Source: an uncultured Anaerolineales bacterium (GTDB lineage: Bacteria > Chloroflexota > Anaerolineae > Anaerolineales > UBA6663). Taken from it: 62,570 nt of DNA. Positions 1 through 9,008 of the stretch are shown here, piece by piece (position 1 is the stretch's first letter; every line of letters begins with the position of its first letter). The stretch is from positions 1 through 62,570 of the forward strand of contig CALFZO010000056.1 of the NCBI GenBank assembly GCA_937952305.1, in the 5' to 3' direction. Both the position numbers and the translations under genes were made by a program. The notes beneath the pieces were generated by a model. The model did no database searches. It was not told where the DNA came from and was given only the letters and a program-made list of their open reading frames with translations.

Positions 1-1000
1 CGTACTGCTTCTCGTAGTAGGCCCGGAACTCGCCGGACTTAATCGGCCGCCACCACCACTCGTTGTCCACGTACCAGCGCACGGTCTTCTCCAGCGCCTG
101 GCCAAAAGTGTGCCGGCTCTCCCAGCCCAGGGCCCGGGCCTTGCTCACATCCAGCGCATAGCGCCGGTCGTGCCCGGCCCGGTCCGGCACGAACTTGATC
201 AGGCTGTGCGGCTTGCCGAGGATGTCCAGGATCTGGCGGGCCATGTCGATGTTGTAGGTCTCGACGCCGGTGGCGATGTTGTAGGCCTCGCCCAGCTGGC
301 CGTGGTGCAGCACGGCGTCGATGCCCTCACAGTGGTCGCCCACATACTGGTAGTCACGCATCTGGCGGCCATCGCCGTAGACGGGCAGCGGCTCGTTGTC
401 GATGGCGTTGGTGGTGAACAGCGGCACGGCCTTCTCCGGGTAGTGGTACGGGCCGATGTTGTTGGAGCCGCGCGTGATGGTGGCCGGCACCCCGTACGTA
501 ATGAAGTACGCGTAGACAAAGTGCTCGGCCGCGGCCTTGCTGGCCGAGTACGGGCTGCGCGTCTCGAACGGGTCGCCCTCCCGGCTGCGCTTGGGCTCCG
601 GGATCTGGCCGTAGACTTCGTCGGTGGAGATGTGGTGGAAGCGCTCCAGCTTGAACTCGCGCGCCGCCTCAAGCAGGACGGTCACGCCGGTCACGTTATT
701 GGTCACAAACGGCTCGGACGACAGGATCGAGCGGTCCACGTGCGTCTCGGCCGCGAAGTTGACGATGGTGTCGATCTGGTGCTGGCGGATGGCCGCGTCC
801 ACGGCGCCGCGGTCGGCGATGTCGCCCTGGACGAAGGCGAAGCGCGGGTCGGCCTCGGCCGCCTTGAGGTTCTCGCGCCGGCCGGCGTAGGTGAGCTTGT
901 CGAAGACCACGATCCGGTAGGCCGGATACTTGGCCAGCATATAGTGGACGAAATTGGAGCCGATAAAGCCGGCGCCGCCGGTGACGAGAAGATTTTGCAT
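1..1000 (-). CDS. rfbB: dTDP-glucose 4,6-dehydratase, C-terminus cut by window edge
   Basis: Makes dTDP-4-keto-6-deoxyglucose from dTDP-glucose, the second step of dTDP-L-rhamnose synthesis (family knowledge). The 333 visible codons show an extended short-chain dehydrogenase: TGGAGFIGSN at residues 7-16 for NAD binding, STDEVYG in the active site, and YSASK with the catalytic Tyr/Lys. The frame is still open at the left edge, so only a short C-terminal piece can be missing. The ATG is chosen because the Rossmann motif follows directly. It lies 71 bp after rfbA on the same strand and probably shares its transcript; rfbD of the same pathway is 9 kb away and no rfbC is visible. Confidence 0.95.
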   Translation of the reverse strand, partial: MQNLLVTGGAGFIGSNFVHYMLAKYPAYRIVVFDKLTYAGRRENLKAAEADPRFAFVQGDIADRGAVDAAIRQHQIDTIVNFAAETHVDRSILSSEPFVTNNVTGVTVLLEAAREFKLERFHHISTDEVYGQIPEPKRSREGDPFETRSPYSASKAAAEHFVYAYFITYGVPATITRGSNNIGPYHYPEKAVPLFTTNAIDNEPLPVYGDGRQMRDYQYVGDHCEGIDAVLHHGQLGEAYNIATGVETYNIDMARQILDILGKPHSLIKFVPDRAGHDRRYALDVSKARALGWESRHTFGQALEKTVRWYVDNEWWWRPIKSGEFRAYYEKQY

Positions 1001-1010
1001 GAGGTCACTG

Positions 1011-1066
1011 CGCGACGACCGACGGCTGACGACCGACGACGGCTAAGTCGTCCGGCGTCCGCCGTC
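1011..1066. repeat. GAC-rich intergenic repeat
   Basis: The gap between rfbA and rfbB is made of short GAC/GACG units and their complements, including GACGAC (1035-1040) facing GTCGTC (1047-1052). Related GAC-periodic sequence lies at 2893-2954 and 45070-45095, also in gaps between minus-strand genes. It may fold as RNA; no function is evident. Confidence 0.5.
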
Positions 1067-1071
1067 TGCCG

Positions 1072-2139
1072 TCAGACAAGGTCGATCTGCGAATAGTCGC
1101 CCAGGTTGAACTGGATCGCGCGCGGTTTGCGCTCGGTGTGGGTCACCACGGCGTTGCGGCCGATGAGCGAATCCTGGATGCGCGCGCCGACGTGGCTGAT
1201 GCGCGAGTGCTCCAGCACGATAGCGTGCTCGATTTCGCTGTTCTCGATCACGACGTCGTGGTAGATGGACGTAAACGGGCCGACGTAGGAGTTGAGGATG
1301 CGCGTGTTCTCGCCGATGATGGCCGGCCCGCGCACCACGCTGTTGACGATCTGGGCGCCGCGCTCGACCGTGACGCGCGCGTCCACTTTGGAGGCGGCGT
1401 CCACGCTGCCGTCCACGTGCGGCTTCACTTCCTCCAGCACATGGTCGTTGGCCGAGAGCATGTCCACGGGTTTGCCGGTGTCGATCCACCAGCCCTCGTG
1501 CACGTAAGGATGGACGGCATAACCCTGCGTCACCAGCCACTGGATGGCGTCGGTGATCTCCAGCTCGCCGCGGAAGGACGGCTGGATGGCGTGGACGGCC
1601 TCGCGCACATGCTGGTCAAACATGTAGATGCCGACCAGGGCCAGGTCGGACGGCGGCTGCTTGGGCTTCTCGATCAGGCGCTTGATCGAGCCGTCGCCGT
1701 TCAACTCGGCCACGCCGAACTGCTCCGGGTTGGGCACGCGCTTGAGCACGATCTGGCTGTTCCAGTCGCTGGCCGCGAACTGGCGGATGAGCGGGCTGAT
1801 GCCGCCCTGGATGACGTTGTCGCCCAGGAACATCACGAAGCGGTCGTCGCCGATGAAGGGCAGCGACTCCTTGACGGCGTGCGCCAGCCCGGCCGGCGCG
1901 CTCTGCCGGATGTAGGTGATGGCCACGCCCCAGCGGCCGCCGTCGCCCACCGCGTCGCGGATCTCCGGCTCCGTGTCGCCGACGACGATGCCGATCTCGC
2001 CGATGCCGGCGTCTCGGATGGCGCGGATCACGCGGAACAGCACCGGCTCGTTGGCCACCGGGATCAGCTGTTTGGCCCGCGTGTAGGTGAGCGGGTACAG
2101 GCGCGTGCCTTTGCCGCCAGACAGGATTAGACCCTTCAT
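1072..2139 (-). CDS. rfbA: Glucose-1-phosphate thymidylyltransferase, long form
   Basis: Couples glucose-1-phosphate to dTTP, giving dTDP-glucose for rhamnose or other deoxysugars. The N-terminus has the nucleotidyltransferase signature GGKGTRLYPLT (residues 8-18) and the sugar-binding part reads MFLGDNVIQGG. At 355 aa it is longer than the roughly 290-aa RmlA; the last 100 or so residues look like a left-handed beta-helix of hexapeptide repeats (IIGENTRILNSYVGP), which places it in the long RmlA subfamily common in archaea and some bacteria. A good Shine-Dalgarno (AGGGAG) precedes the ATG. Same strand and probably same transcript as rfbB. Confidence 0.93.
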   Translation of the reverse strand: MKGLILSGGKGTRLYPLTYTRAKQLIPVANEPVLFRVIRAIRDAGIGEIGIVVGDTEPEIRDAVGDGGRWGVAITYIRQSAPAGLAHAVKESLPFIGDDRFVMFLGDNVIQGGISPLIRQFAASDWNSQIVLKRVPNPEQFGVAELNGDGSIKRLIEKPKQPPSDLALVGIYMFDQHVREAVHAIQPSFRGELEITDAIQWLVTQGYAVHPYVHEGWWIDTGKPVDMLSANDHVLEEVKPHVDGSVDAASKVDARVTVERGAQIVNSVVRGPAIIGENTRILNSYVGPFTSIYHDVVIENSEIEHAIVLEHSRISHVGARIQDSLIGRNAVVTHTERKPRAIQFNLGDYSQIDLV

Positions 2140-2225
2140 GCAGTGCTCCCTTGATCGTCCCGGCGGGTATTGTCGGCGAAGCTCCCGCGCGGCGGCAATA
2201 GGCCTTCGGTGATAGGACTAGGGGG

Positions 2226-2888
2226 TCAGTACGCCCCCAGAGTGTCGCCGGCGGCGTTGGTGAGGACGGCCCCGACCACGCGCACGCCGATCTTCTCCAG
2301 CAGCTCTTTCGCCCGCTGGGCGTGGTCGCGCCGGGTGTGGCCGGCCCGCACGGCCAGCAGCGCGCCGTCCAGGCTGGCCGCCAGCAGGGCGGCGTCCGAG
2401 ACCGCCAACAGCGGCGGGGCGTCGAACAGCACCATGTCGGCTCCGGCCTTGAGGTGGGCGATGAGCTGCGGCAGGCGGCGCGAGCTGAGCAGGTCGGCGG
2501 GGGCGGCCGTGGCCGAGCCGGCCGGCAGCAGCGCCAGGCCCTCGACGCCGGTCGGCACCAGGCGCGGCGGCGTCTCGTCCCGGCCAGTCATCCAATCGCT
2601 GAAGCCGGGCGCAACCGGCGCGCCAAAGATCTCGTGCTGGCGCGGCCGGCGCAGGTCGCAATCCACCAGCGTCGTCTTGCGCCCGCCCTGGGCCATGACC
2701 ACCGCCAGGTTGGCCAGGATCAGGCTCTTGCCGGCGGCTTCGTCGCTTTCCGGCGCGGCCGAGGTTACCACCAACGCCTGCAGCGGCCGCTCCAAGCCGG
2801 CAAAGATCAGGTTAGTGCGCAGGGTGCGGAAGGCCTCGGCTGCCGGCGAGCGCGCGTCTTTGAGGGTGATCAGGTGGTCTTTGGTCAT
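2226..2888 (-). CDS. CpsD/CapB-type capsular polysaccharide kinase (BY-kinase-like)
   Basis: Resembles the cytoplasmic ATPase domain of bacterial tyrosine kinases that work with Wzz-type membrane partners in polysaccharide export. In the 220-aa form from ATG 2888, Walker A' (TTLVDCDLRRP, about 72-82) and Walker B (MVLFDAPP, about 152-159) are clear. The Walker A region (about 42-55) is unusual: the normal PGEGKS is replaced by PESDEAAGKS, an expanded loop. The C-terminus has a single Tyr instead of the usual Tyr cluster, so autokinase activity is doubtful. Two Wzz-like proteins encoded just upstream are the likely partners. A start 30 bp further upstream is possible but lies in repeat-like sequence. 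Confidence 0.85.
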   Translation of the reverse strand: MTKDHLITLKDARSPAAEAFRTLRTNLIFAGLERPLQALVVTSAAPESDEAAGKSLILANLAVVMAQGGRKTTLVDCDLRRPRQHEIFGAPVAPGFSDWMTGRDETPPRLVPTGVEGLALLPAGSATAAPADLLSSRRLPQLIAHLKAGADMVLFDAPPLLAVSDAALLAASLDGALLAVRAGHTRRDHAQRAKELLEKIGVRVVGAVLTNAAGDTLGAY

Positions 2889-2892
2889 TGTG

Positions 2893-2954
2893 TTGAAAGA
2901 CGAAAGACGCAGGACCAAGGACGCAAGGCGGCCCGGGCGAGTCGGCCTTGCGTC
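2893..2954. repeat. GAC-periodic intergenic repeat with hairpin
   Basis: The gap between the Wzz-like and kinase genes carries GAC roughly every 7-8 bases, followed by a perfect 10-bp inverted repeat, GACGCAAGGC (2920-2929) and GCCTTGCGTC (2945-2954), around a 15-nt loop. No T tract follows on the minus strand, so a simple terminator is unlikely. Related in style to 1011-1066. Confidence 0.5.
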
Positions 2955-2966
2955 AATCGTCCGGCG

Positions 2967-3635
2967 TCATTTGCGGCGGGTTGGCTCCAGCGCGGGCACG
3001 ACGCCCAGCACGCTCAGCCCCAGGGCGCGTTCGGCGTCCTGGCGCGAGCGGATAATATTGGATTCGAGATATTCCAAGACGAAGATGATGACGGCGCCCA
3101 GCAGCCCGCCCAGGATGCCGCCCGCCAGGGTGTTGACCGTGGTCTGCGGGCGGTACAGGCTGATGACCGGCTGATCCAGAATGGCGCCGCTGACCTTGTC
3201 TTCGTTGCGCAGGGCGGCGTTCTCAACGTCGCGATAGCTGACGAACAGCTCGGCCCAGCGGTAGGCCACCTTGCCGGCCGTGTCCGGGTTCTGGTCTCGC
3301 ACGTCGACCTGGATGATGAAGTTTTCCTCTTCGGGCGCGATGGTGACATTGCCCAGCAGCGCTTCCGGCACCATGTCCAGCTGCAGATCATTGATGATGT
3401 GCAGCGCGTTCTGCTGGGTGCGCATCCATTGGACGTAGGAGCGCAGCACGGTCTTGGCGGTCTGCGTCAGGCCCAGGTCCGGCCGATACGGCTTGACCAG
3501 GATGCGGACGCTGGCCTCGTAGACCGGGGTCTGCAGCCTGCTGAACACGAAGGCGCTGGCGGCGGTGAGCGCGGCGGCCAGCAGGATGATCCAGCCGCGG
3601 CGGCGCAGCACCAGGAAAAGGTCGATCAGGGTCAT
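2967..3635 (-). CDS. Wzz-family chain-length determinant / polysaccharide co-polymerase
   Basis: Inner-membrane protein expected to control chain length or export of a surface polysaccharide together with the kinase encoded next. The 222-aa protein has the Wzz layout: short cytoplasmic N-terminus, first membrane helix at about 12-32 (RRRGWIILLAAALTAASAF), an extracytoplasmic domain beginning with VYEASVRILV, and a second helix near 170-190 (GGILGGLLGAVIIFVLEYL) preceded by a PQTT-type proline motif. It is about two thirds of the usual Wzz length, so the coiled-coil region is reduced. A second Wzz-like gene lies directly upstream. Confidence 0.85.
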   Translation of the reverse strand: MTLIDLFLVLRRRGWIILLAAALTAASAFVFSRLQTPVYEASVRILVKPYRPDLGLTQTAKTVLRSYVQWMRTQQNALHIINDLQLDMVPEALLGNVTIAPEEENFIIQVDVRDQNPDTAGKVAYRWAELFVSYRDVENAALRNEDKVSGAILDQPVISLYRPQTTVNTLAGGILGGLLGAVIIFVLEYLESNIIRSRQDAERALGLSVLGVVPALEPTRRK

Positions 3636-3685
3636 TGACTTAAGCTCCGGGCGAGGATTCTAACATGGAGGGCAGTCTCCAGTCG

Positions 3686-4411
3686 CTAGTCACGGCGTTT
3701 AGAGACGGGAGGCCGGGAAAGGGGAGACGGCGGTATCTCGGCCACCACCGGCAGCCCCAGCTTCTCCAGCTCGGCCTTCTCGCGCACCACCGGGTCGAAG
3801 TAGTGCGCGGCCAGCGCCAGGGCCAGCCCGGCCGCCACCGCCAGCGCCAACCGCAGAGGCAGATCCAGGCTGGCGCGCAGGGAGGGCGAGGCGGCGACCG
3901 GCCCGTTGCCGGAGAGCGGGTCCAGCACGGTGACCACGGCCGGCTGACCGCCCAACGACGGCAGCGCGGCCGCGTTCTGCTCCTGCAGCACGGTGACCAC
4001 GGCCGCCGCGATCGCGCTGATTTGGGCCGGGTCGCCCCCGCCCAGGTACACCAGCAACAGGCTGCGGGCATTGTCCGAAGCCACAATTGTCCCGGCCACG
4101 GCGCTGGGCGGCACCGCGCGGCCGGCCGCGGCCAACTCGGCGCTGACCGCCTCGGCAAAGGCGCCGGTGCGCACCCAATCTTTCAGCGCGCCGACGATGT
4201 ACTCCGAGGTCAGCCAGTCATAGTAGTTGCGCGCGTAGGCCGGCTCGGCCGTGAGCGGGGTCGGCTGGCCGGCCGTGAAGCGCAGCGTCAGGGCGTAAGC
4301 CGGAGCTGGGGCGCGGTAGGTGACCAGGCTGTAGACGCCGACGACCAGGGGCGGCAGCACGATCAGCCACCACCAACGCAGCCCGACCTTCCAGAGTTGT
4401 TTCAGTTCCAT
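3686..4411 (-). CDS. Second Wzz-like membrane protein
   Basis: A 241-aa protein with the same two-helix architecture as its neighbour but little obvious sequence identity. Helix 1 is at about 12-30 (WWWLIVLPPLVVGVYSLV) and helix 2 near 192-212 (LPLRLALAVAAGLALALAAHY); a short cytoplasmic tail follows. The extracytoplasmic part lacks the strict Wzz motifs, so the call rests on topology and position. Adjacent divergent co-polymerase genes suggest a hetero-oligomer or different polymer lengths (inference). A promoter with -10 only a few bases before the ATG suggests a leaderless mRNA that starts the co-polymerase/kinase run. Confidence 0.7.
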   Translation of the reverse strand: MELKQLWKVGLRWWWLIVLPPLVVGVYSLVTYRAPAPAYALTLRFTAGQPTPLTAEPAYARNYYDWLTSEYIVGALKDWVRTGAFAEAVSAELAAAGRAVPPSAVAGTIVASDNARSLLLVYLGGGDPAQISAIAAAVVTVLQEQNAAALPSLGGQPAVVTVLDPLSGNGPVAASPSLRASLDLPLRLALAVAAGLALALAAHYFDPVVREKAELEKLGLPVVAEIPPSPLSRPPVSKRRD

Positions 4412-4418
4412 GCCGCGT

Positions 4419-4448
4419 ATTGTAGCCTGCGGCTCGCAGTTGGATCAA
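4419..4448 (-). promoter_or_regulatory. Promoter of the Wzz/kinase/rfbAB run
   Basis: On the minus strand TTGATC (4443-4448), an 18-bp spacer and TACAAT (4419-4424) form a sigma-70-like promoter. The expected transcription start is within a few bases of the ATG at 4411, implying a leaderless or nearly leaderless message. Confidence 0.55.
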
Positions 4449-4532
4449 ATGGCAGTGGCTGGGTTTATGTCGTCGAGGGAGATGGTGAAAGATGACGGGG
4501 AGCAGAGCGCATTGGTTCAGCGGCAGCAACGG

Positions 4533-4901
4533 TCATCGATCGCGCGGACGCTGGGCCTGACGCTGACCCCAGACGGCCAGCAGGGTTTCATTGCTCAGCA
4601 CCGCCGCGCCCAAAGCCCAGGCCAGGGCAGGTTGGCCGGCATAGGCCAGACCCACAGCCGCCGACCCGAAGAACGCGATCTCGAAGAGCAGCCGGGCGAG
4701 GTCCGGCAAGCGCACGGGCGCGCGCGGCGAAGCGAGCAGGCCCCACAACCCCGCGGCCGCCAGCGGCGCGGCGAGGCCGAAGAGGAAGCGCAGGGCGGAA
4801 CTGCCGCCCAGATGGTAACCTGCCAGGCCGAAGGCAGCCAGCGCGCACAATTCCAGGACGAAGCGCAGCACCAGGTTGGCGCCTTTCAGTATCGTCAGCA
4901 T
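4533..4901 (-). CDS. YrdB/DUF2568-like small membrane protein
   Basis: A 122-aa protein with four predicted hydrophobic helices; the opening pattern LKGANLVLRFVLELCALAA and the internal RLLFEIAFFG fit DUF2568 (B. subtilis YrdB), whose function is unknown. ATG 4901 is preferred since it starts just before the family's conserved N-terminus; an upstream TTG (4928) would overlap the TetR stop. Third gene of the hydrolase-tetR-yrdB operon, so presumably under the same TetR control. Role unknown. Confidence 0.75.
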   Translation of the reverse strand: MLTILKGANLVLRFVLELCALAAFGLAGYHLGGSSALRFLFGLAAPLAAAGLWGLLASPRAPVRLPDLARLLFEIAFFGSAAVGLAYAGQPALAWALGAAVLSNETLLAVWGQRQAQRPRDR

Positions 4902-4924
4902 GGCCTCATCGCTCCGGTCTGCTT

Positions 4925-5518
4925 TCAACTTGAACGGGGCGCCGTCAGGCCCCGGATGAGACTGGACATCAGCCGGCGAAAACTCTCGTCCAGGTCCAGC
5001 GGCATCCCAAAACCGCCGGCGATCTCGAGCGTCGCGAAGCCGTGCGTCACCGCCCGCAGCCCGCGCACAGCGTGCAGGGCGTCATCGCCGGTCAGGCCCA
5101 GAGACGCGACCACTGCCACGACAATGTCCAGAACCCGGCGCTCGGCGGCCTGCAGGTCGGCGTCGGGCGCTTCCAGGTTGCCGGAGGCGCGCACAGTGGC
5201 CAGGTAAAGGCCCGGATGCGCCCGGATGTGGGCCCGGAAGGCCTGGGCCACCGCCAGCACACCGTCCGGGCCGGCCTGGCCGATGGCGGCCTCCGCCAGC
5301 CGCTCACCCAACTGCCGGGCGTTGAGCCGGGCCAGTTCGCGCTGCAGCCCGGGCAGCCCGTCGACGTGGTTGTAAAGCGACGGCGTCTGCACGCCGAGCT
5401 GTTCGGCCAGCCGGCTGAGCGTGAGCGCGTCCACGCCCTCGGCGTCCAACAGGTCAGCGGCCGCCTGGACGACGGTAGGCTTATCTAGGCGGACGTGCGG
5501 GACAACCCTACGCGGCAT
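4925..5518 (-). CDS. TetR/AcrR-family transcriptional regulator
   Basis: A 197-aa repressor-type protein. The N-terminal TetR helix-turn-helix is clear: VVQAAADLLDAEGVDALTLS, then LAEQLGVQTPSLYNHV at about 33-50. The C-terminal half, with an HPGLY motif and a late RGLRAVTHGFATLE stretch, resembles the WHG ligand domain (TetR_C_33). ATG 5518 is preferred over GTG 5524 by spacing from AGAAGG. It overlaps the end of the alpha/beta hydrolase gene by 11 bp, so the two are translationally linked. The palindrome at 6397-6411 in the operon promoter is its likely operator (inference). Confidence 0.9.
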   Translation of the reverse strand: MPRRVVPHVRLDKPTVVQAAADLLDAEGVDALTLSRLAEQLGVQTPSLYNHVDGLPGLQRELARLNARQLGERLAEAAIGQAGPDGVLAVAQAFRAHIRAHPGLYLATVRASGNLEAPDADLQAAERRVLDIVVAVVASLGLTGDDALHAVRGLRAVTHGFATLEIAGGFGMPLDLDESFRRLMSSLIRGLTAPRSS

Positions 5519-6350
5519 AGGCACCGGCCTTCTCGCGCAGCGATTCTAGGAAGGCCAGCACGACCGGCGCCGTGACCTCCGGCATTTCGGCGTGGGGGTA
5601 GTGGCCGGCGCCCGGAATGAGGCGCACGCTCCCGCGCACCTGTTGGGCCACCCATTCGGCCTCGGCCGCCGGGTCCTTAAAGTCCGGGTCTTTCGTCCCC
5701 ATGATCACGAGCGCCGGCGCCGTCACCCGCGGCAGGCGCGCCTCGGCGGCGTTCTTGGGGGCGCGCAGCATCGCGTGCAGGGCCTCCAGGCGTCCAGGCG
5801 CGGCCAGGTTGGCGCGCAGGGCCGCGCAGTAATCGTCCAGGTCGGCCGGGCGGCGCGTGGGGTAGAGCGTGGCGTAGTGGCGCGCCCACTGGGCCGGCCC
5901 CCACGGCCGTGCGAAAAGGAGGCCCAAGAGCAGGAGCAGGGCGCCGGACATCAGCCGGTCCGGCCAGGTGTTCACACCGCGCACAAACGGGCCGACCAGT
6001 ATGAGGCCGGTCACGGCCTCGGGCGCCTCGGCTGCGGCCCAGGCGGCAGCGGCCGCGGCCATGGAGGTGCCGACGATCACGGCCGGGCCGGCGTCCAGGC
6101 TGCGGATCAGGGCCAAGAGGTCGGCGCCGACCGCGGCCACCGAGTAATCGGGCCAGCGCACGCTGGTCTCGCCGTGGCCGCGCACATCCAGGCTGACCAC
6201 CCGGTAACCGGCGGCGGCCAACTGCGGGGCCAGGAAACGGTACTCGCCGCGCAAGTCCCCCAGGCCGGGCGCGCAAATCACCAGGGGACCGACGCCGCTA
6301 TCGTCGTAGGCGAGGCGCCCGCCGGCGTGGTTGAGGAAGTGGGTGGGCAT
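5508..6350 (-). CDS. Alpha/beta hydrolase
   Basis: A 280-aa alpha/beta hydrolase of the haloperoxidase/esterase-like group; substrate not predictable. The nucleophile elbow is GTSMA, a variant of G-x-S-x-G with Ala last; the oxyanion region is CAPGLGD and the catalytic His lies in GAGHYPHAE near the end. Start 6350 is supported by GGAGG seven bases upstream; the longer frame upstream runs into the promoter. First gene of an operon with tetR and yrdB, a common arrangement for self-regulated detoxification or lipid-ester genes. Confidence 0.88.
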   Translation of the reverse strand: MPTHFLNHAGGRLAYDDSGVGPLVICAPGLGDLRGEYRFLAPQLAAAGYRVVSLDVRGHGETSVRWPDYSVAAVGADLLALIRSLDAGPAVIVGTSMAAAAAAWAAAEAPEAVTGLILVGPFVRGVNTWPDRLMSGALLLLLGLLFARPWGPAQWARHYATLYPTRRPADLDDYCAALRANLAAPGRLEALHAMLRAPKNAAEARLPRVTAPALVIMGTKDPDFKDPAAEAEWVAQQVRGSVRLIPGAGHYPHAEMPEVTAPVVLAFLESLREKAGAYAA

Positions 6351-6390
6351 GGATAGACCTCCGTGCAAAGCCCTATCTAATCTATTTAGT

Positions 6391-6419
6391 AATATAACTA
6401 ATATTATTAGTTTTGTCAA
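6391..6419 (-). promoter_or_regulatory. Promoter with TetR-type operator filling the spacer
   Basis: On the minus strand TTGACA (6414-6419), a 17-bp spacer and TATATT (6391-6396) form a near-consensus promoter for the hydrolase-tetR-yrdB operon. The spacer is almost entirely a palindrome, ACTAATA-T-TATTAGT (6397-6411), an ideal position for a repressor. This AT-rich patch contrasts with the GC-rich surroundings. TetR binding is inference. Confidence 0.75.
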
Positions 6420-6505
6420 TAAACAAGCGCCTGGCTGGCGCGATTTCCGCCTTAAGGCCGAAACGATTGGAGCGGGCAGAAGCGGGGAGGCAGGCGGCCA
6501 GCCGG

Positions 6506-7588
<1,083 letters not shown>

Positions 7589-7591
7589 GGC

Positions 7592-8236
7592 TCACGTCCC
7601 GGTGCGCGCCGCCAACAGGGCCTGGATCGGCCGGTAGCTGCGGCGGTGCATCTCGCTCGGCCCAAGGCGTTCCAGGGCGGCGCGGTGCGCGCTGGTGCCA
7701 TACCCTTTGTGGCGCGTGAAGCCGTAGCCCGGATAGAGCGCGTCCAACTGCGTCATGAACCGGTCGCGGCTGACCTTGGCGATGATCGAGGCGGCGGCGA
7801 TGCTGAGCGAAATCGAATCGCCGAAATTCAGGTGGCGCTGCGGCAGCGGCACGTTGGCGCGCAGGTCGACGGCGTCGATGAGCAGCGCCTGGGGCTGGGT
7901 GGGCAGGATGCTGACCGCGCGCTGCATGGCGATGCGCGTGGCGGGCAGGAGGCCGTCCCGGTCGATCTGGCGCGCGCTGGCGCCGCCCATGCCCACCGCC
8001 ACCGCCGCGCGGCGGATGAGCGCGTACAGGCGCTCGCGCTGGCGCGCCGTCAGCTGTTTTGAGTCGTTCACGCCGGCCGCGGCCAGCTCGGCCAGCACCT
8101 CCGGCTGGTCCAGCGGCAGGATGACGGCGGCCGCCATCACCGGGCCGGCCCAGGCCCCGCGCCCGGCCTCGTCGATCCCGGCGATCAGGCGGTGACCCTG
8201 GCGTTGCAGTTCCGCTTCAAGCGACAGGTCCGGCAT
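7592..8236 (-). CDS. rnhB: Ribonuclease HII
   Basis: Removes RNA from RNA-DNA hybrids and misinserted ribonucleotides from DNA. The 214-aa protein carries the family signature IAGIDEAGRGAWAGPV (about 18-33) with the catalytic Asp-Glu pair, the SKQLTARQRERLY helix, and later acidic residues in LLIDAVDL. Length is typical. It sits inside a run of glycosyltransferase genes with gaps of 3 and 6 bp, a placement that looks like operon convenience only. Confidence 0.96.
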   Translation of the reverse strand: MPDLSLEAELQRQGHRLIAGIDEAGRGAWAGPVMAAAVILPLDQPEVLAELAAAGVNDSKQLTARQRERLYALIRRAAVAVGMGGASARQIDRDGLLPATRIAMQRAVSILPTQPQALLIDAVDLRANVPLPQRHLNFGDSISLSIAAASIIAKVSRDRFMTQLDALYPGYGFTRHKGYGTSAHRAALERLGPSEMHRRSYRPIQALLAARTGT

Positions 8237-8242
8237 CGGCGC

Positions 8243-8983
8243 TCAATCGCCGGCCGCCTTCGGCGCGTACAGCCCGCGCGCCCAGTTGCGGCGGATGATC
8301 AGGATGTCGCGCAGCATGCGCAGCGGGTCCAGGATCGGGTGGACGCGGCTCTCCGAGCGGTAGTACCAGTCGATCGGCACCTCCACAATCGGGTAGCCGC
8401 GCTGCGCGGCGATGAAGAGCGCCTCCACGTCGAAGCTCATCCCGTCGAAGACCTGCACCTGAAACACGTCCACGGCCGCGTCCGCGCGAAAGCACTTGAA
8501 CCCGCACTGCGTGTCCTCGAAACCGGGCAGGGCGAAGAACTTAACCAGGTTGCTGAAGACGCGCCCCTGGAAATGGCGGTAGGCCGGCTCGTTGTAGCGC
8601 CGCGCGCCGGGGGCCTCGCGTGAGCCGATGGCGACGCCGTAGCCGTCCAGCTGCGGGGGCAGGAATTTGGCCACCTCTTCGATCGGCATGGATAGATCGG
8701 CGTCACAGATGAAGCGGAACTGGCCGCGCGCGGCCAGCATGCCGGTGCGCACGGCCAGGCCCTTGCCGCGGCCTTTCTCGCGGATCAGGCGCACGCGCGG
8801 ATGGTCGGCCGCGAAGGCCTCGGTGACGACGGCGGTCAGGTCCTGGCTGCCGTTCTCGACGACGATGATCTCGCTGGGGTAAGCCTGCCGCGCCAGGTAG
8901 GCGTCCACCGCCGTCAGGGTCGGCGGCAGGCGGTGTTCTTCGTTGTGGGCCGGGATAATGATCGAGAGAAAGACGTCGCTCAT
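8243..8983 (-). CDS. Family 2 glycosyltransferase, dolichyl-phosphate glucose/mannose synthase-like
   Basis: A 246-aa GT-A enzyme. The N-terminus SIIIPAHNEEHRLPPTL and the metal-binding DADLS (about residue 95) are those of GT2 enzymes that move a sugar from a nucleotide donor to polyprenyl phosphate. RETG-like and CGFKCFRA motifs match the ALG5-like branch. No C-terminal membrane helices are present, so it is likely peripheral. Six bp separate it from rnhB. GGAG precedes the ATG. Confidence 0.88.
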   Translation of the reverse strand: MSDVFLSIIIPAHNEEHRLPPTLTAVDAYLARQAYPSEIIVVENGSQDLTAVVTEAFAADHPRVRLIREKGRGKGLAVRTGMLAARGQFRFICDADLSMPIEEVAKFLPPQLDGYGVAIGSREAPGARRYNEPAYRHFQGRVFSNLVKFFALPGFEDTQCGFKCFRADAAVDVFQVQVFDGMSFDVEALFIAAQRGYPIVEVPIDWYYRSESRVHPILDPLRMLRDILIIRRNWARGLYAPKAAGD

Positions 8984-9008
8984 AGAGCTCCGATGAGGCC
9001 GGAGGCGG

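Noticed and set aside
6444..6463. Inverted repeat TTTCCGCCTTAAGGCCGAAA after the GT4 gene
   Set aside because: It has a central mismatch and no T tract; neither a terminator nor an operator can be supported.
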